Below, in pieces: positions 13,701 through 26,190 of a stretch of 64,000 bases of DNA (positions are counted from its first letter, which is position 1; every line of letters begins with the position of its first letter). Source of the DNA: Crocodylus rhombifer (taxonomy: Eukaryota; Chordata; Crocodylia; Crocodylidae); the NCBI GenBank assembly GCA_038503035.1, contig JAVSML010025178.1, forward strand, positions 161,733 through 225,732, in the 5' to 3' direction. A program made the position numbers and the translations under genes. The notes under the pieces were generated by a model. That model was not told where the DNA came from. It was given only the letters and a program-made list of their open reading frames with translations, and did no database searches.

Positions 13701-14044
13701 CAGTATCGTCTTTCTTTAACACAGACAAACCACCAGGCACAGTAAGGAAGAAGGAGAACAGCACAGCAAAGGATGAGCTTCCACTTCTGTCACCAATCCT
13801 TATACTTTGGTTGCTAAAATATCATAATCAGACTACATGGTGCAAGATACTTTTAGCTATTCAACATTATGTGGGCTGGGATTTAAAGGTAGGATGTTAG
13901 CACCATAGCAAACACATCAGCAAAGGTAAGCATGGACAAGACACACATGCTGACTTGACTGCATCCTGTAATGTGGCTAAGCTGCTCATGTTAAATCCTA
14001 ACATTGCTACAACTTTAACATGCTCATTTTAGTACACATTAAAG

Positions 14045-14231
14045 CAGGGGTGGGCAATTATTTTGGGTGGAGGGCCGCTTACTGAGTTTTGGCAAACCAT
14101 CAAGGGCCGCATGACAGGCAACCAGGGGCAGATAAATATTAATTTTCTAAATTTTTTTAGGGGCCCCATGGGCCAGATAGAGTAGCTGGTGGGCCACATC
14201 TGGCCCACGGGCCGCATTTTGCCCACCCCTG
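14045..14231 (+). mobile_element. 187-bp hAT MITE with intact 8-bp target duplication
   Basis: Ends CAGGGGTGGGCAA and TTGCCCACCCCTG are perfect inverted repeats. Perfect 8-bp duplications CATTAAAG flank it at 14037-14044 and 14232-14239. The interior has 'gagggccgc' and 'ctggcccacgggccgcattt' blocks typical of short hAT elements in reptile genomes. No coding capacity. Confidence 0.9.
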
Positions 14232-14261
14232 CATTAAAGGCACTTTAAAAATACATTAGTA

Positions 14262-15325
14262 CTAGGGCTGTGCAAAATGTTGCCAGCAGTTTCATTTCAA
14301 CACTCTTTCGACTCATTTCAAGCTCTAAAGAGCAAAATCGAAATGAAACAGAGCTTCGAAACAGCCTCAAAACGAAACGAGGCAAATCGAAACGTTTGGA
14401 AGCTCAAACTGGGCTTGCCTGCAGGGAAACGCATATTAAAGTAAGGAGAGGGAGTCGAAGGGGAAGAGGGAGGAGTACTCTCATTACTGACATGTGTAGC
14501 TGGCCAGTGACTGTCATCCTTCCCTGAGGTCCCTTCCACCTTCCCTGAGGTCCCTTCCACCTTCCATGAGGTCTCTTCCTATCCCAGTGCTCTGGGGGAG
14601 GGATGGAAAAGCTGCATAAAAGGCAGCACTGTTTGAACTGCCCTGCTTTCTGCCTTGGTGTCAGTTGCTGAGCTGTGGGTTTGAGTTTTGCCTGTCAGCA
14701 GCTAGAGGTGCAGGGCCCAGAACCCAGAAGCCCTGCACCAATCTGCTCCACAGCTGGCGGGCTTCGTGGTCACACCAGAGGCTAGCAGACCTGCAGTGTT
14801 CATCCCGCCGTGCCTTAACATACACAGTGTCACCCATGTCATGAGTTTTGCTTGTCTGCAGCTTGAGGTGCAGTTTCCCCAAAACCCTTTCACCTATCTC
14901 CTTGAAATTTGGCAGGCTTCATGGCCTCAGGAGGGGCTAGCATGCCTGCAGTTTTCACCTTGCCATGGCTTAACACGTACATGTGACATGAGTTTTGCTT
15001 TCAAGACTCTGAGGTACAGTTTCCCCCAAGCCCCTGCACCTATCTCCTTGAAAGTTGGCAGGCTCCATGCCCTCAAAAGGGGCTACCATTCCTGCATGTT
15101 TCATCCAAATCAGGCCATAAATGAAAAAGTTATATAGGCTGTTTTGAGCTTCCCCATTATAGCCTACAGGTGAAACATTGAAATAGTCAAAACAGCGAAA
15201 CTGTTTTGACGAAACGAGATGGAACAGCAGTTTCAAATCGAGATGAAATTCAAAACGAAACGCTGTTCCATCGAAACCCTGAAACGCAAGACGAAATGGA
15301 AAGGTGCCATTTCACACAGCCCTAG
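14262..15325 (+). mobile_element. 1.06-kb non-autonomous DNA transposon with tandem interior
   Basis: Ends CTAGGGCTGTG and CACAGCCCTAG are inverted repeats, flanked on both sides by TTAGTA (14256-14261 and 15326-15331). Sub-terminal regions are rich in 'gaaac' and 'cgaaa' motifs and are loosely inverted. The interior has three tandem copies of a 150-160-bp unit beginning 'gagttttgc' at 14683, 14843 and 14990. Likely hAT-related; no transposase. Confidence 0.75.
14683..15125 (+). repeat. Three-copy tandem repeat, unit about 147-160 bp, inside the transposon
   Basis: Each unit runs from 'gagttttgc' through 'gaggtgcag' or 'gaggtacag', then (in the second and third) 'cctatctccttgaaa', 'ttggcaggct' and 'ccatg...ggggcta'. 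Start spacing is 160 and 147 bp. Copies 2 and 3 are the most alike; copy 1 is more diverged. Confidence 0.75.
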
Positions 15326-15331
15326 TTAGTA

Positions 15332-18300
15332 TGTGTTCTCTTAAACCCTTAGCTTGCTAAGACTATTGGGCCTGTCTTAATCTGGATTCTGGGCTATTGC
15401 TTAGCTTGCTTAAAAAAAAAAAAATCAAGCCACTGAGCTGTGTCTACACTGTTGGTTGAACTCTCCTGGGATTTCGGCTTATTTGGCAGAAAAAGCACCT
15501 TTTCCTGGACCGGACTTGGCCAAAGTGTGAGCTTGTAATTCATATGAGACTAACTCAGTTGAGTCACAGGACTCAATAGCACACTCTTAGTGCCCACAGG
15601 AAGCCAGGATCTCAACTTCATGGCAAGTACACCAAAACAAGATGCTTAGGCATTGGATTTAGATGGCCAATTTTGTTGCCATCATTGAACAGAAAGCAAA
15701 GAGAGAGAAACAGAGCAGGGAGACAAGATAGGGAGAAAGATGATGATTCATGATGGAAGGACTAGTGGTAGGAACCCGAGGTTCATGCTTCAGGAGTGGC
15801 TGGAGATGTCATTGTCTATTTCCCTCTGCCCCTTGCCCGGTCAGAATGCTTTTCACAACCAGAAGGTGCCATGGCATGGTGGTAGATTCCCAGTCCCTTC
15901 CAGCTTGCATAGCAGTGACAACCAGGAAGACAAGGCTGATTAATGTTTCTGGCCATCCGCAAGCACATTGCCAAAGTGGGTCAGCAACCCTGTCCCACTA
16001 CACCAAGCAGCACTGATCCACCTACGAACACATCCTCTCATCTTAACACATTTTTTAGTCTGTTGCTGTAACAACTTGCCAGGAATCCCTAGTTACTAGG
16101 TCTTACACCACTCCTTTGTCTCTGTCCTAGGTTTTCTTTTGACAATAATTTCACATAACAAGTCCATGTCTTTCTGCTACCTTTTGTCCACTTTGGTTAT
16201 TTATGGCTTCAACCAAAAGTAGTGTTTAATTCAACTCAGGAACTGGGGATTTTTGTAGGGGCCAAACATTTTTAGTTCAGCTGGAACCATTAAACTCCTG
16301 TGAGAAAGGTCCACCATTTTAGTCGCACCTTGAAGCCCTAGGTGACACCCAAACTAATGTTTTCCAGCAACATTTCCTATTGTTGCTACCTTCCCTGGGC
16401 AAAGATAGAAAAGAAATGGTGTTTAAGTGGCAACTACAGTAGGACCTGTGTCTACCCAGAGCTTCTAGCTTTGCCATCAACAATAGGAAATGTTAGGCAA
16501 AAAGGCCTAGCAGAAAACACAGCCTTAGCTTCTAAACAGCCAAGTCCAGTGAACAGTTGAAAGGGACACTTACAAGTCTCTTGGCCACATAGCTCAAAAA
16601 GTTCCTTGACATCACAACTCCGCATCCACATTTTCTGGATGTTGCTGCTGTATTTTGTTGAGAAGGTCCCTGCCAGTGCTACTTGGACAGATTGGAGCCA
16701 GCTCTGCAGGCAGCTGCTTAGGGCAGAGACTGAAAAACAACCCCCGAAACAATGACAGCACCTTGTTTAAAGTCAATAGTTACTGCTTGTTCACTTTGCA
16801 CTAATCATTTAAATCATTAGCTCCTGGTGGCTGGTAACAAACCCCATTCTCATCAGCTATGTAATGGGTGAATAATTGCTGTCAGGGCATTGCTAACCCA
16901 ACCTTCCTCAGACAAAGCAGAGGCAGCATGTGCTCTGAGGTGGGGTAGGGAGAGGGTGTCAGGAATGCAGACAGAACCTAGGATGATTTATGTGTTTTCA
17001 GCCAATATATTGGTCAGCCATGGCCTCTCGCATATTCACGAAGCTAAAGCTCTATTGGTGAGGAGCGGGTGGCAGATTCAACCTCGGGGACAATTATTCT
17101 CTGGCCAGGGAGAGGCAGATAGCACTGCAAAGGTTGCAAAGGCTGTCCGAGGCAGCTGTCTCTCGCTCTCTCAGCCCTGGTCAGCAGGCCAACTAGTTCA
17201 TTTCTAAACTCCTGACATAGCTCTGCCCACAGCCCTCACTCCTCACCTGCAGCATCCCCTTCCCCCATTCAGGTACTAGCAAACTTGCCTGTTACCACAT
17301 GCTGAGCTATGCTGGCTTCTGAGCAGATACAGGCACTTGCCTGCAGCCCTAATTCAGGTGCCTGAGCTCTGGAGGATAAGATGGGACTCATATGCCATCA
17401 AATCTTCAAACGATGCAAGGAGAGGCTAGTACAGTACCCACTCCCATGAGTTTCCTTCTTTTCTTCACGCGGGCTAAAATTCCCAACGTTTCTACCCAGC
17501 ATTTGTCTAGCAAGATCACAGAGAAGGAGTAAAGACAAACTGTTTAAATCAAGTCCATCCCTTTAGTACATGGGATACTTGAATTGCTCCCCAGAAAGAG
17601 GACAGATAAGTTAAATTGATGCCTCATATGATCACAGCCAAAAAAAGCCAAGAGGGCTTAGAGGACTCATTCATCTTCAGATTTATAAATAGTGCTTATT
17701 CTGGTTTTTATTAATGGAATGGTCACTGTATTTCTCTATTTCCTATCGTAAGAATAACAGACAAGCAATCAGGTAATATGAGGACTTAATTCCTTTGTAG
17801 GACTCTGGTAACAACTGAGGCACAGGCAGTGGGTTGATTTCTGTTCTCACAAACAGATGTAAATCTGGGGTCAGTCTGCTAAAGTTAACAGGGCTGCTTT
17901 CCATTTTCACCAAAGCAACTCAAAACAGAATTGGCCGATCTGGTATTCTTAAACATTTGATTTGAGACCAAATAATTTATCATAACTGCGTGATGTCTCA
18001 GTAGTCAAACTGAGAATGATCAGGACTATAACCTCATGGCAGAGATAATATGATTTCTTAGATCACCTGGGAGTCCATGAGAGTTTTCAGGTATACATAA
18101 TTATATTGCAAAAATAAATGAGTAATTAGTGACCTTGTGGGAAGCTCTCATCTTGACAGTCTAATGACATTGGGTGGGACTAGAGATTTAGCTTCCCCAG
18201 GACTTCTCTGACTCAGGCTTTGACCTGTTTTTTGGCTACGGTTTTTCAACAGGGAAGTCAACTCCTCATGAACAAGCCAGAAAGTACCACATGCTGCCAT

Positions 18301-19284
18301 TGAGGAGCAAGCTATGGCATTTGGCCACAACCCATCATCCAAAGCCACATGGATCTGTACCCTTCTATAGGTCCACCAGTGGGTGAAAGGCCTTAGTATG
18401 CTCATCACTGGGTGCTGTGACTCTCCTGCTTTACAGGTAGCCAGCCAGCTCAGCTTATCAGCCAGAGCCATGAACACACCCACTTTAACCCTGTCCCTTT
18501 CTGGTGTGCTGTTTCTTGGAGACAGAGTAGTGCAATAGCAGCTCCTGAATGCCTTAGGGCTTACCCCAACCAACAAATAAGCACCTACTGTGCAGAGCAT
18601 AGATGTTTGAGCCCCCAAATGAGATATTGTGTGTTTTATTAGCTTGGTAAGTCTCTGCAGTCACTTACTGGAACACTAGCGGATACCTGTACAATATACA
18701 CATACTCAGGAAAAGTTGCTGCCCCCGCTTTCTGAAACTCCAGGTAGTACTAAACAAGCAGGCAGGTGCCAAGAGAGCTTAATACACACATGCACTATGC
18801 TATACATTGATACCCAAGCCCCTGGATGAAATTCAGTGTGCTAGGCTACACCCAGCTCCATGTGGCACCATCTCTCCCTCCCTGTCCTGGCGCACACAGT
18901 GCCCACAAGCCAACTCCCTCAAGATAGCTAGATCTCAATAGCTGACCCCAACTGTGGAAGCCGCTGACTCCAGAAATTTGCTTAATCCCAAGACTTGACT
19001 CCAGTGAGAAAGTAGCACAAGACTCACCTAATTCACACAGGCTTTCCTAGAAACATTGGTTCCATTTTGGTTCTGATTCCTCCACTGCAAACAGCCTCTC
19101 TGTTGCTTTCCTTGCAAATCAGGATGTTGAGTGACAAGTTACAGGGTAATAGATGCTACATATGGACACTGTTCTTGGCACAAGCTCATCCACACATAGT
19201 GCACTTAGCTGTTAAGGGAATGAATCAGTACTTGTAATAAAAGATATAGCACTGCATACTTTAATGCTCAAGTTCTAAACTACA
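15332..19284. other. Intergenic, nothing recognised
   Basis: No exon, RNA gene or clear repeat seen. The longest open frame (156 codons, minus strand near 18148-18618) has no recognisable domain. Confidence 0.5.
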
Positions 19285-19292
19285 AGCTGAAC

Positions 19293-19473
19293 CAAGGGGA
19301 GGCAATTATTTTGGGCAGAGGGCCACTTACCAAGTTTCGGCAAGCCATCGAGAGCCACATGACAGGCAGCCCACAGCAGATTAATATTTTCTAAATTTTT
19401 AGGGACCTTGTGGGCTGGATAGAATGGCCTGGCGGGTTGCATCCAGCCCCCAGGCTGCATTTTGCCACCCCTG
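19293..19473 (+). mobile_element. Second, older copy of the 187-bp hAT MITE family
   Basis: Same family and orientation as 14045-14231, with ends CAAGGGGAGGCAA and TTGCCACCCCTG. Flanking 8-mers AGCTGAAC (19285-19292) and AGCTAAAC (19474-19481) match at 7 of 8. More diverged than the other copy, with CpG sites decayed (for example 'ggccgc' to 'ggccac'). Confidence 0.85.
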
Positions 19474-19481
19474 AGCTAAAC

Positions 19482-22400
19482 AGTAATAAGAGAGGGCTTA
19501 CAGCCTCACACTTTGCTGAATGGTGACTGGTTTTGTTTTTTTTTGCTGCCATTAGCTTTACTGGGTTTATATAATTCTAGTTGCAAGCATTGTGGTGCTT
19601 TACAATACAGAGATGAAGCACACCAAAGAGCTACTAGCAAATCCATTCAAATCCATATTGCTAAAGGTTGAGTATTAGCAGCATGAGTCTGCAGTTGCAG
19701 TGGTACTTCTCCTTCCTCTTTGGTTTGTAAACTTGGTTATTCCTGTGCTTCTAAAGGTCCTTCCTTCAGCTTACAATGCAGTGCTGAGAATCCTAAGCAT
19801 TCAAAAATCACAAATCATGCCCTGCAAATCATGTGATTGGCTACTAACCCATGAGGTTTTGAAGCATAATAAAGTAAGTGTTCACCCCACTTGCTGTCTG
19901 TTTGTTTGTTGATTTTTTAAAATTTGGCCACAACCCATTTATAAGCTTTTCTGGCAGCCAGGAGAGCTAGAGGCTTAGTTTCCCTTTCCTAATGACAGCT
20001 GGGAGACTTACTTTATCACATGACTCCAGGAGATGGGACTTCGAGGGAAACACCCACTAGTGATACAAATCACAAGAGCTGGCAGCAGTAGGCTCATCCC
20101 TTCTGGTGACAGAAGTGGGGAGATTACAGCTGGGTGAGATTTAGGAGCCAGCATGTGGAAAAGCTGCCATGGTGTTTTCAGGAGGTGGATGTAGCTCCAG
20201 AAATCAAAGGTCATTTTTGGCAGTTGGGGCTCTGGATTGCAAGGCTTTTTTTTTTTGTGTCTACATCAGGCTTTAATTGTTGTTTAGGCAATGCTTATCT
20301 ACAATTAAATTTAAGTAAAGACTTTATAAATAAAGACATCCTATGTCTTTCTAAGCAGAACCACACAGAAGAAATCAGGCTTCCAGCAATAGCAGGCATA
20401 ACAGATTTAACCCTTTTGTGGTGGCAGCCAGTCCTTCTTAGACACCATGCTGTTGGCTTCAGAGCTTTTCAATAATAGACTGTGCTCTGCATGTACAAAG
20501 TACCTTGTTATAGTCAAGAAATGAACCCTCAGACCCTACATCAGAGGTGGAGAGGGATACTGAGAGAAGGCCATTTACCTCAAGTGGTAGAGACAAGAAG
20601 CTTTGGAAGTAGGGTTCAAATCCAATAACACCTTGTGTAATAATGCGCATCCCTGTACTCACACTGTCCCTTTCAGCAGCCCAATTTATCATTTTCCTGT
20701 TACATACCTGAGGTTGAACTAAATATGTGCCTATCTGGACTAACTCCTTTGACTTCCCCAGCAAACTGCCTCAGGCTTATGCAGACGGAAACCATAATCT
20801 GGCACTTGAGGTCCACAGAGAGACTACACCTGTTATTCTGCTTCAGTCCAGGTGATCCATATATTCTGCTGTGTGCCTACCCCACAGCAGCAGTAACAAC
20901 TCACCGCTGAAGTGCAGCATTGTTACTAGGTGTGCTGTGTGTGTTGAAATCCTGCTGCCTGGTTTCTAATGCACTGGTGACCACTTTCAAGCCATTCTCT
21001 TCTGCTGCTGCTGTCCCTGCCAATGTGCCTGGCTTATCCAAGGCTGCCTGCTCATTCCTAGTATTATTAGTCTGAAGAATGGAGACTCCCCCCGTTAGGA
21101 GGAGCAATGGAGATGGAAAACAGAAATAGGGAAATAATTCTTAGTACTCTCTGCCTAGCTTCCAACTGCTGTTGAGATTCCCCTACCTAGTGTGGCTCAA
21201 GTTTCCCCACATATTTAAATATTCCTCAATAATGTCTGAAATTAGACTCATCAGGTACAAAAGCATCATGTCTCTGGAAAACAGGTGTTTTATGCATCTG
21301 TTGCTTTCAGTGATCAGGAACCTGAGCAGGAGTGTGTGTGCGCAGACTTTCCCAGGGTCCAGGAATGACCTTGGGAGGAAGAAGGGCTGTAGTTCTTCAT
21401 GCCACAGAGATAACACATTTGCCACCATTCAAACTGTCTAAAACCTGCCCAGGTTTTATTTTATTGCATTTCTAGATGTCACCAACCCCAGCTGAATTAG
21501 TTCTCCGACTGCTGGATAAAAAGTGACTTTCTTTTACTTCAGTATGCCAGACAGTAGCTGAGGTTTAGTTGCAGTGATTCAAATCCATCGGGCTTGGAAA
21601 ATTGTTGCCATTATACAATAGAGTCGGTTGAGGCTTGCTTTCTCTTTTTAATGTGGTGGTGGCAGAAACTTGCTTCAGGATTCACAGCAAAACCACTACA
21701 CACATAAATGAACAGAGCATGTGTCCCTGTTGTCATGAAGGTAAGAACAGACTCAGCCCTGGAAGTGTAAAGCTGAGCTCTAGCATGTTATGAGAAAATG
21801 TAGAGAGATTTCTTCTCCTATACCCCAAAAACATGAATTTCACCTGTGATATTGCTTTGAAAAGAGCAGAATTTGGTGACTAGAGATTTTCTGCAGAATT
21901 TATTTCTCAGTAGGAAGCTAGAGAAAGTTCACAGACTTGTTCAGTCTTCAGTACACTCAAATCCACAGTGAGCTCTAACCACTAGGCTCTCAGTTGACTT
22001 CCCTGGGACTTGAATACACGTTTAAAATTAAGCAGGTGCTAAAATGCGTTGATTGAAAGAGGCAGACTTTAGAATTGGGGTCACAGTTTTGAAGGCTCCG
22101 TACTAATGTATATTAACAGTTACAGAAAACCCTCTCTTGAAAGCATGTGTGTGTGCATTGCTTCAACTCTGTAAGGAAGCAGCGTCATGAGGACTTATCC
22201 TCCGGCTAAGCTTTTGATTTTCCCTGATACAGCGAGCGGTGTTGTTGCTTACGGCCATTTCCTTCAATCCACAGTCCTCATGACACAGAACAACTGACAG
22301 AGGTGACAAGACCTAGCCACTTTTTATGCCGCAAGATGCAGGAGAATCCTATTTTACACTGATTGAATCCAGTGGCTGGTGAAATAATACTTAATATGGC

Positions 22401-24500
22401 TATGGGTTGGCAGGATTAGACATGTTTTGGCAATGAGAAGGCTAAACAGTCATTGCCACCAGAAATGGGTCTTGCATTTCCAAGCCACCAGCAGGTCTTC
22501 TGGCTTTCAGACAAGCCCCAAACACACTTCACATGTCACTGGCACCTGATGGTGCAGCTAAGCAGTATAAAGTGCATCTTTTTAACCTAACAAGAATAGG
22601 TTCACCTCTTCTGAATCCAGCTGCATCCTCAGTAAATGAAAAACCCTTTGCTTTGGAGACCAAGTGTGTCTCCAACATTGGCCAGAAGGTGACGCCCTCC
22701 ACCTGCAAATGGGATGGAGCCCAATTAGATGTTCAATATCACTAGAAATCATTGCTGTTGATAGAGATAAATGGGTAATACACTATCTATGTAACAATAG
22801 TTAAAAAAAAAACAATTGAACTTTTCATCAACTGCTAATCATGATTTTTTTATTGCTTTGCTTTGCATTTTCTGGGGAATAAAACCTCAGAGGAGCCCAC
22901 TCTTTTGTAGAAAATGAAAGGGCATATAAAAAAATGAATGTACATGGATGCTAAATATTTCAGGTCGTATGACTTTGTGTTTGACCTTAGCAGAAGATGA
23001 ACTAATCCTGCAATATAATAGACTTTCATAGAGATATGGAAAATGGCTGCTTTTTTATCTCAGTTGCCATGGGAACCATCAGAGAGAAGGCCTAGCTGAG
23101 ATGCAATAGAAGGTTATTAAATGTGTGCTTGTGTATATTGGAAAAATACAGCTTTTTGTCATCCTGTGTCACTCATAGGTCTTTAATACGTAATGTTTAG
23201 GTTATTAATAAACTAACACAGGTCCATTTTTTACAGGGAACAACTGCGAATGTAGCTGTAAAAAAATCAGTACAAGTTGAACATTTGCAAAACTCTTTAA
23301 TATGGGCAGAAGTGTTTGGCTGTTTTTTTTTCTGAGCTGGTGCTATTTCCATCAAGTTCCCATGAAAGTTTTCCTTCTTCCCTTAAACTGAAGGAAAGGG
23401 ACATGTGAATGGAGCCCACTTATTCAAAATCAAATCAGCCAGCACCCCCTTCTCCTTCCCTTCTCTTTTCTTTGCATATGTGGAAAGAAGAGGTGTGGAA
23501 GCACTGGGTTTTACATAGCTCCCCCCACCAGTACATGTTTTTAAGAAGGTGAATACTACCGCACATTAGTCATGTGTGCATTTGTACTGCCTTAAGACAT
23601 AATAGGAAAAACGCTTTGGAAATATTTATCAGCTGAAACACTGCAGCAGTGTTCCACACCCTGACATCTTTTAAACATATGCACCAGATCAAAGGCACCA
23701 ACTGAAGAGAAGGAGGAAGAGAAGCTGATATTGATAGCTGATAGCAGCAAAAGGGAGAAGGGACTTCTCTCCAGGTGATGGGAAGGGTTTTTCCACCCCT
23801 ACCTCCCCCTCTGTGGCAGAACAAGCAGGCTCCCCCTGCCCTTAACCCAGCTGGGGTGCTGGATTTGAGATCCCTTTTTCGGACCCTCCTCTGGGGAATG
23901 CAGCTTGGGTTCCTCGGAGCTCTCCTGCAGAGGCTGGCACTTGGAGGGGCAGCTGCAGGGAAGAGGCATTGGCAGGGGGTACCCCAAGGGAAGCCTCCAG
24001 CTCCTGGGGATATGATCCGCCCTCAGTGCCCCTCTGGTCTCCTGCCAGGCAGCCCCGGGCTGGGATCTCTGCAGGAGTGGCTGTGCACTTCTTGCCGCTG
24101 GGTGCAACTCCAGACCCAGGGAGACTCTCGCAGGGGAGAGGGGAGCCATGGGGGCTCCCTCTGCACTCTGCCCGGCCACCCACAGGGCTGGGACAGGAAG
24201 GGAGCAATTGGGATACCCCTGCCCAATGCTCCCTTTGGTATCAGGGCTGCACAGCCTGGGGGGGTGGGGTGCCCTAATCCCCTACTCCCCGCAAGGCAGA
24301 GCCTGCCTGGGGCAGTGCCAAGGGCAGGGCACAGAGCTCGATGCCGGGGCGCCCAGCAGGGAACAACCCGACCCCCATCTCCTGCCCAGCGCCTCTATCT
24401 TGGGATTTTCCCTGCTAATTTGCCAGCCCCCCAGCACTCGGGGCAAACACACACAGCAACTCGTTGCAATGCGATTGCCCCCCTCCCCTCCCTTCTCTCC
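19482..24500. other. Intergenic, far upstream of GATA2
   Basis: No exon recognised. Contains a 12-bp inverted repeat pair (22184-22195 and 22273-22284) and an X-box-like motif next to a GATA motif (23055-23076). GC content rises from about 23770 to 24400, where a 261-codon open frame on the plus strand looks like compositional chance. Confidence 0.5.
23055..23076 (+). promoter_or_regulatory. GATA motif next to an RFX X-box-like motif
   Basis: TTATCT at 23055-23060, then CA, then GTTGCCATGGGAAC at 23063-23076, one base away from the palindromic RFX consensus GTTGCCATGGCAAC. The surrounding 200 bp is repeat-free. Function is inferred from the motifs only. Confidence 0.4.
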
Positions 24501-24678
24501 AGTGCCCTGGTGCCATTTTTCTCTCCAGTGTTAAGGAGCGCACTTTTATCATCCAACTAATATCCCAGTGAGTAAATGCGGGAGCGTTAATAAAATACGA
24601 GCTGCTAAAGACATCAGCATCCCGGCTTCCTTGTGCACGCAGCGGGCGGCTCCAGGTGTTTCTGTGCAGCCTCCGGCC

Positions 24679-24737
24679 GTGAGCACACACGCACACACAT
24701 ATACACCCGCGCACACACGCAAGCATGCATGCATGCT
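24679..24737 (+). repeat. Imperfect (AC)n followed by GCAT repeats
   Basis: Interrupted CACA tract then three GCAT units, just left of the GATA motif cluster. Confidence 0.85.
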
Positions 24738-24759
24738 AAGTAAAGCAAGGAATACATAG

Positions 24760-25910
24760 ATTTTGCCTATCTGCCGATCAAACGCGGAGATCTGCTCTGG
24801 TAAATGATGCATTAGATGCGGTGGCTGTATTTGTTGTGTGAGTTTTGAAAGGGTCCTGATAATCTGGAAGCGAGAGATAAGGAACACCATTTATTCAGCA
24901 GCACTTTGGAACCAATTTTCAACCCTGTTCAACCCCATTCTCCAGCAGCCTCCAGGAACCCAGGAGATAAGGATTGGGCTATTCATTATCTTCACAAGGA
25001 ACAAAGATTAGCTAGCAGAGATGAAAAATTACCCCTGGATAGTAATAATAAGGAGGAGAACCTCTAGAGTTGCTGAGCCTATATTCTCTCTGCTATATTC
25101 TATATTCGCTGCTGCTGCTTCTATTTTTTTAACACCCCCCCCCTTTTTTTTGTTAAATCAATATTGAAAAGGTTGGGTTATTTTTTTAAACCTCCCCGCT
25201 GTCTATCATATTTTTTTCAATATGCAGAATATGGTTGTTACAGTGGGAGAAAACTGCGGCGGTTTTCCCCACCCCCCTCCCTCTCAGGCTTTAAGATGAC
25301 ATATTTAGTATGAAATCTAAATAGCGAAGGCAGAGTAAAACATCATTATCCTATAATAGGCATTCACGGAAAATATACACTTAAAAACACTATATTAGGT
25401 TTCAGTGGAATTTGGGGTTTTTTCTGTACACAAAGTCTCTAAGTCGCCCGGGCAATAGCACAGCAGCCGACAACCACAGCAGCGAGGAGATAATTTTTAT
25501 TTAAAACCCTGAGCTTTCCCTATGATTTAAAAAAACAAAACAAAACAAAAAACAAAAAACACGAAGCTTTGACCAAAAAAAAGAAGAAAAGATCGTAAAT
25601 AATTGTGTTTAGACCGCGTTGCCTTCCGGATTAAAACGTCTGTTTAAGCCACACAGCACTTTTCCCTTCGTGGGGCTTTCCCGTGATCTGGTTAATTCCC
25701 ATACTTGGATTTGCAATAGTTTCTTGCTCTCCCTTTTTAAAAATTAATACATACATACACATATATATTTTAAATAACACAATCTTTTTTTTTTACCCTG
25801 AATAAATCTGGTTATGTATCTCATCTCTGAGGATGAAGGGTGATACAGGAGAGTAATTAAAACAGTTACTTTGGAAATAGGCTGCTTGGGGCTGATAAGA
25901 ATTATCTGTA
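24760..25910. promoter_or_regulatory. Cluster of WGATAR motifs upstream of GATA2, candidate enhancer region
   Basis: Nine WGATAR matches in about 1.15 kb: CTATCT 24767, TGATAA 24857, AGATAA 24875, AGATAA 24965, TTATCT 24986, CTATCA 25203, AGATAA 25488, TGATAA 25893 and TTATCT 25902. With equal base frequencies about two would be expected. The region has no recognisable transposon and lies upstream of the CpG island, where mammals have autoregulatory GATA switch sites (-1.8, -2.8, -3.9 kb). Assigning any site to those elements is not possible here. Confidence 0.45.
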
Positions 25911-26087
25911 GCATATCAAGGACCCTTTTTCCCCCTGAACCATATCACAAAGACAGACAGAAAATGCCAGCAAAATAGGATTTTTTGTTGTTGTCGCTGC
26001 TACTGTTCACATTTTCCCCTCCATTATGATGATAATTATTTTCCTCTGAAACTTTTCTTTCACTTTCCTTCTGGAAACATATATACT

Positions 26088-26190
26088 TATATACACAAAT
26101 ATATACTCATATATATGTATGTATGTACGTATATGTGTGTATACATGTACACACACACACATATATATAATGTGTGTGTGTGCATGTTTC
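26088..26190 (+). repeat. Compound AT/GTAT/AC/TG microsatellite
   Basis: Alternating purine-pyrimidine DNA: TATAT, GTAT, CACACA and TGTGTG tracts over 100 bp. Open frames on both strands here are simple-sequence artefacts. Confidence 0.9.

Larger units (their letters stand above)
6262..14036. other. Intergenic with possible conserved noncoding patches
   Basis: No exon recognised. Stretches at about 7270-7560 and 10250-10420 look complex and free of repeats and may be conserved noncoding DNA, but this is a visual impression only. A small hairpin lies at 11691-11729 and AT-rich simple sequence at 11745-11790 and 13375-13411. Confidence 0.5.

Noticed and set aside
23775..24560. 261-codon plus-strand frame
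   Set aside because: Pro/Gly/Leu-rich, no domain recognised, overlapping frames open on other strands; likely compositional.
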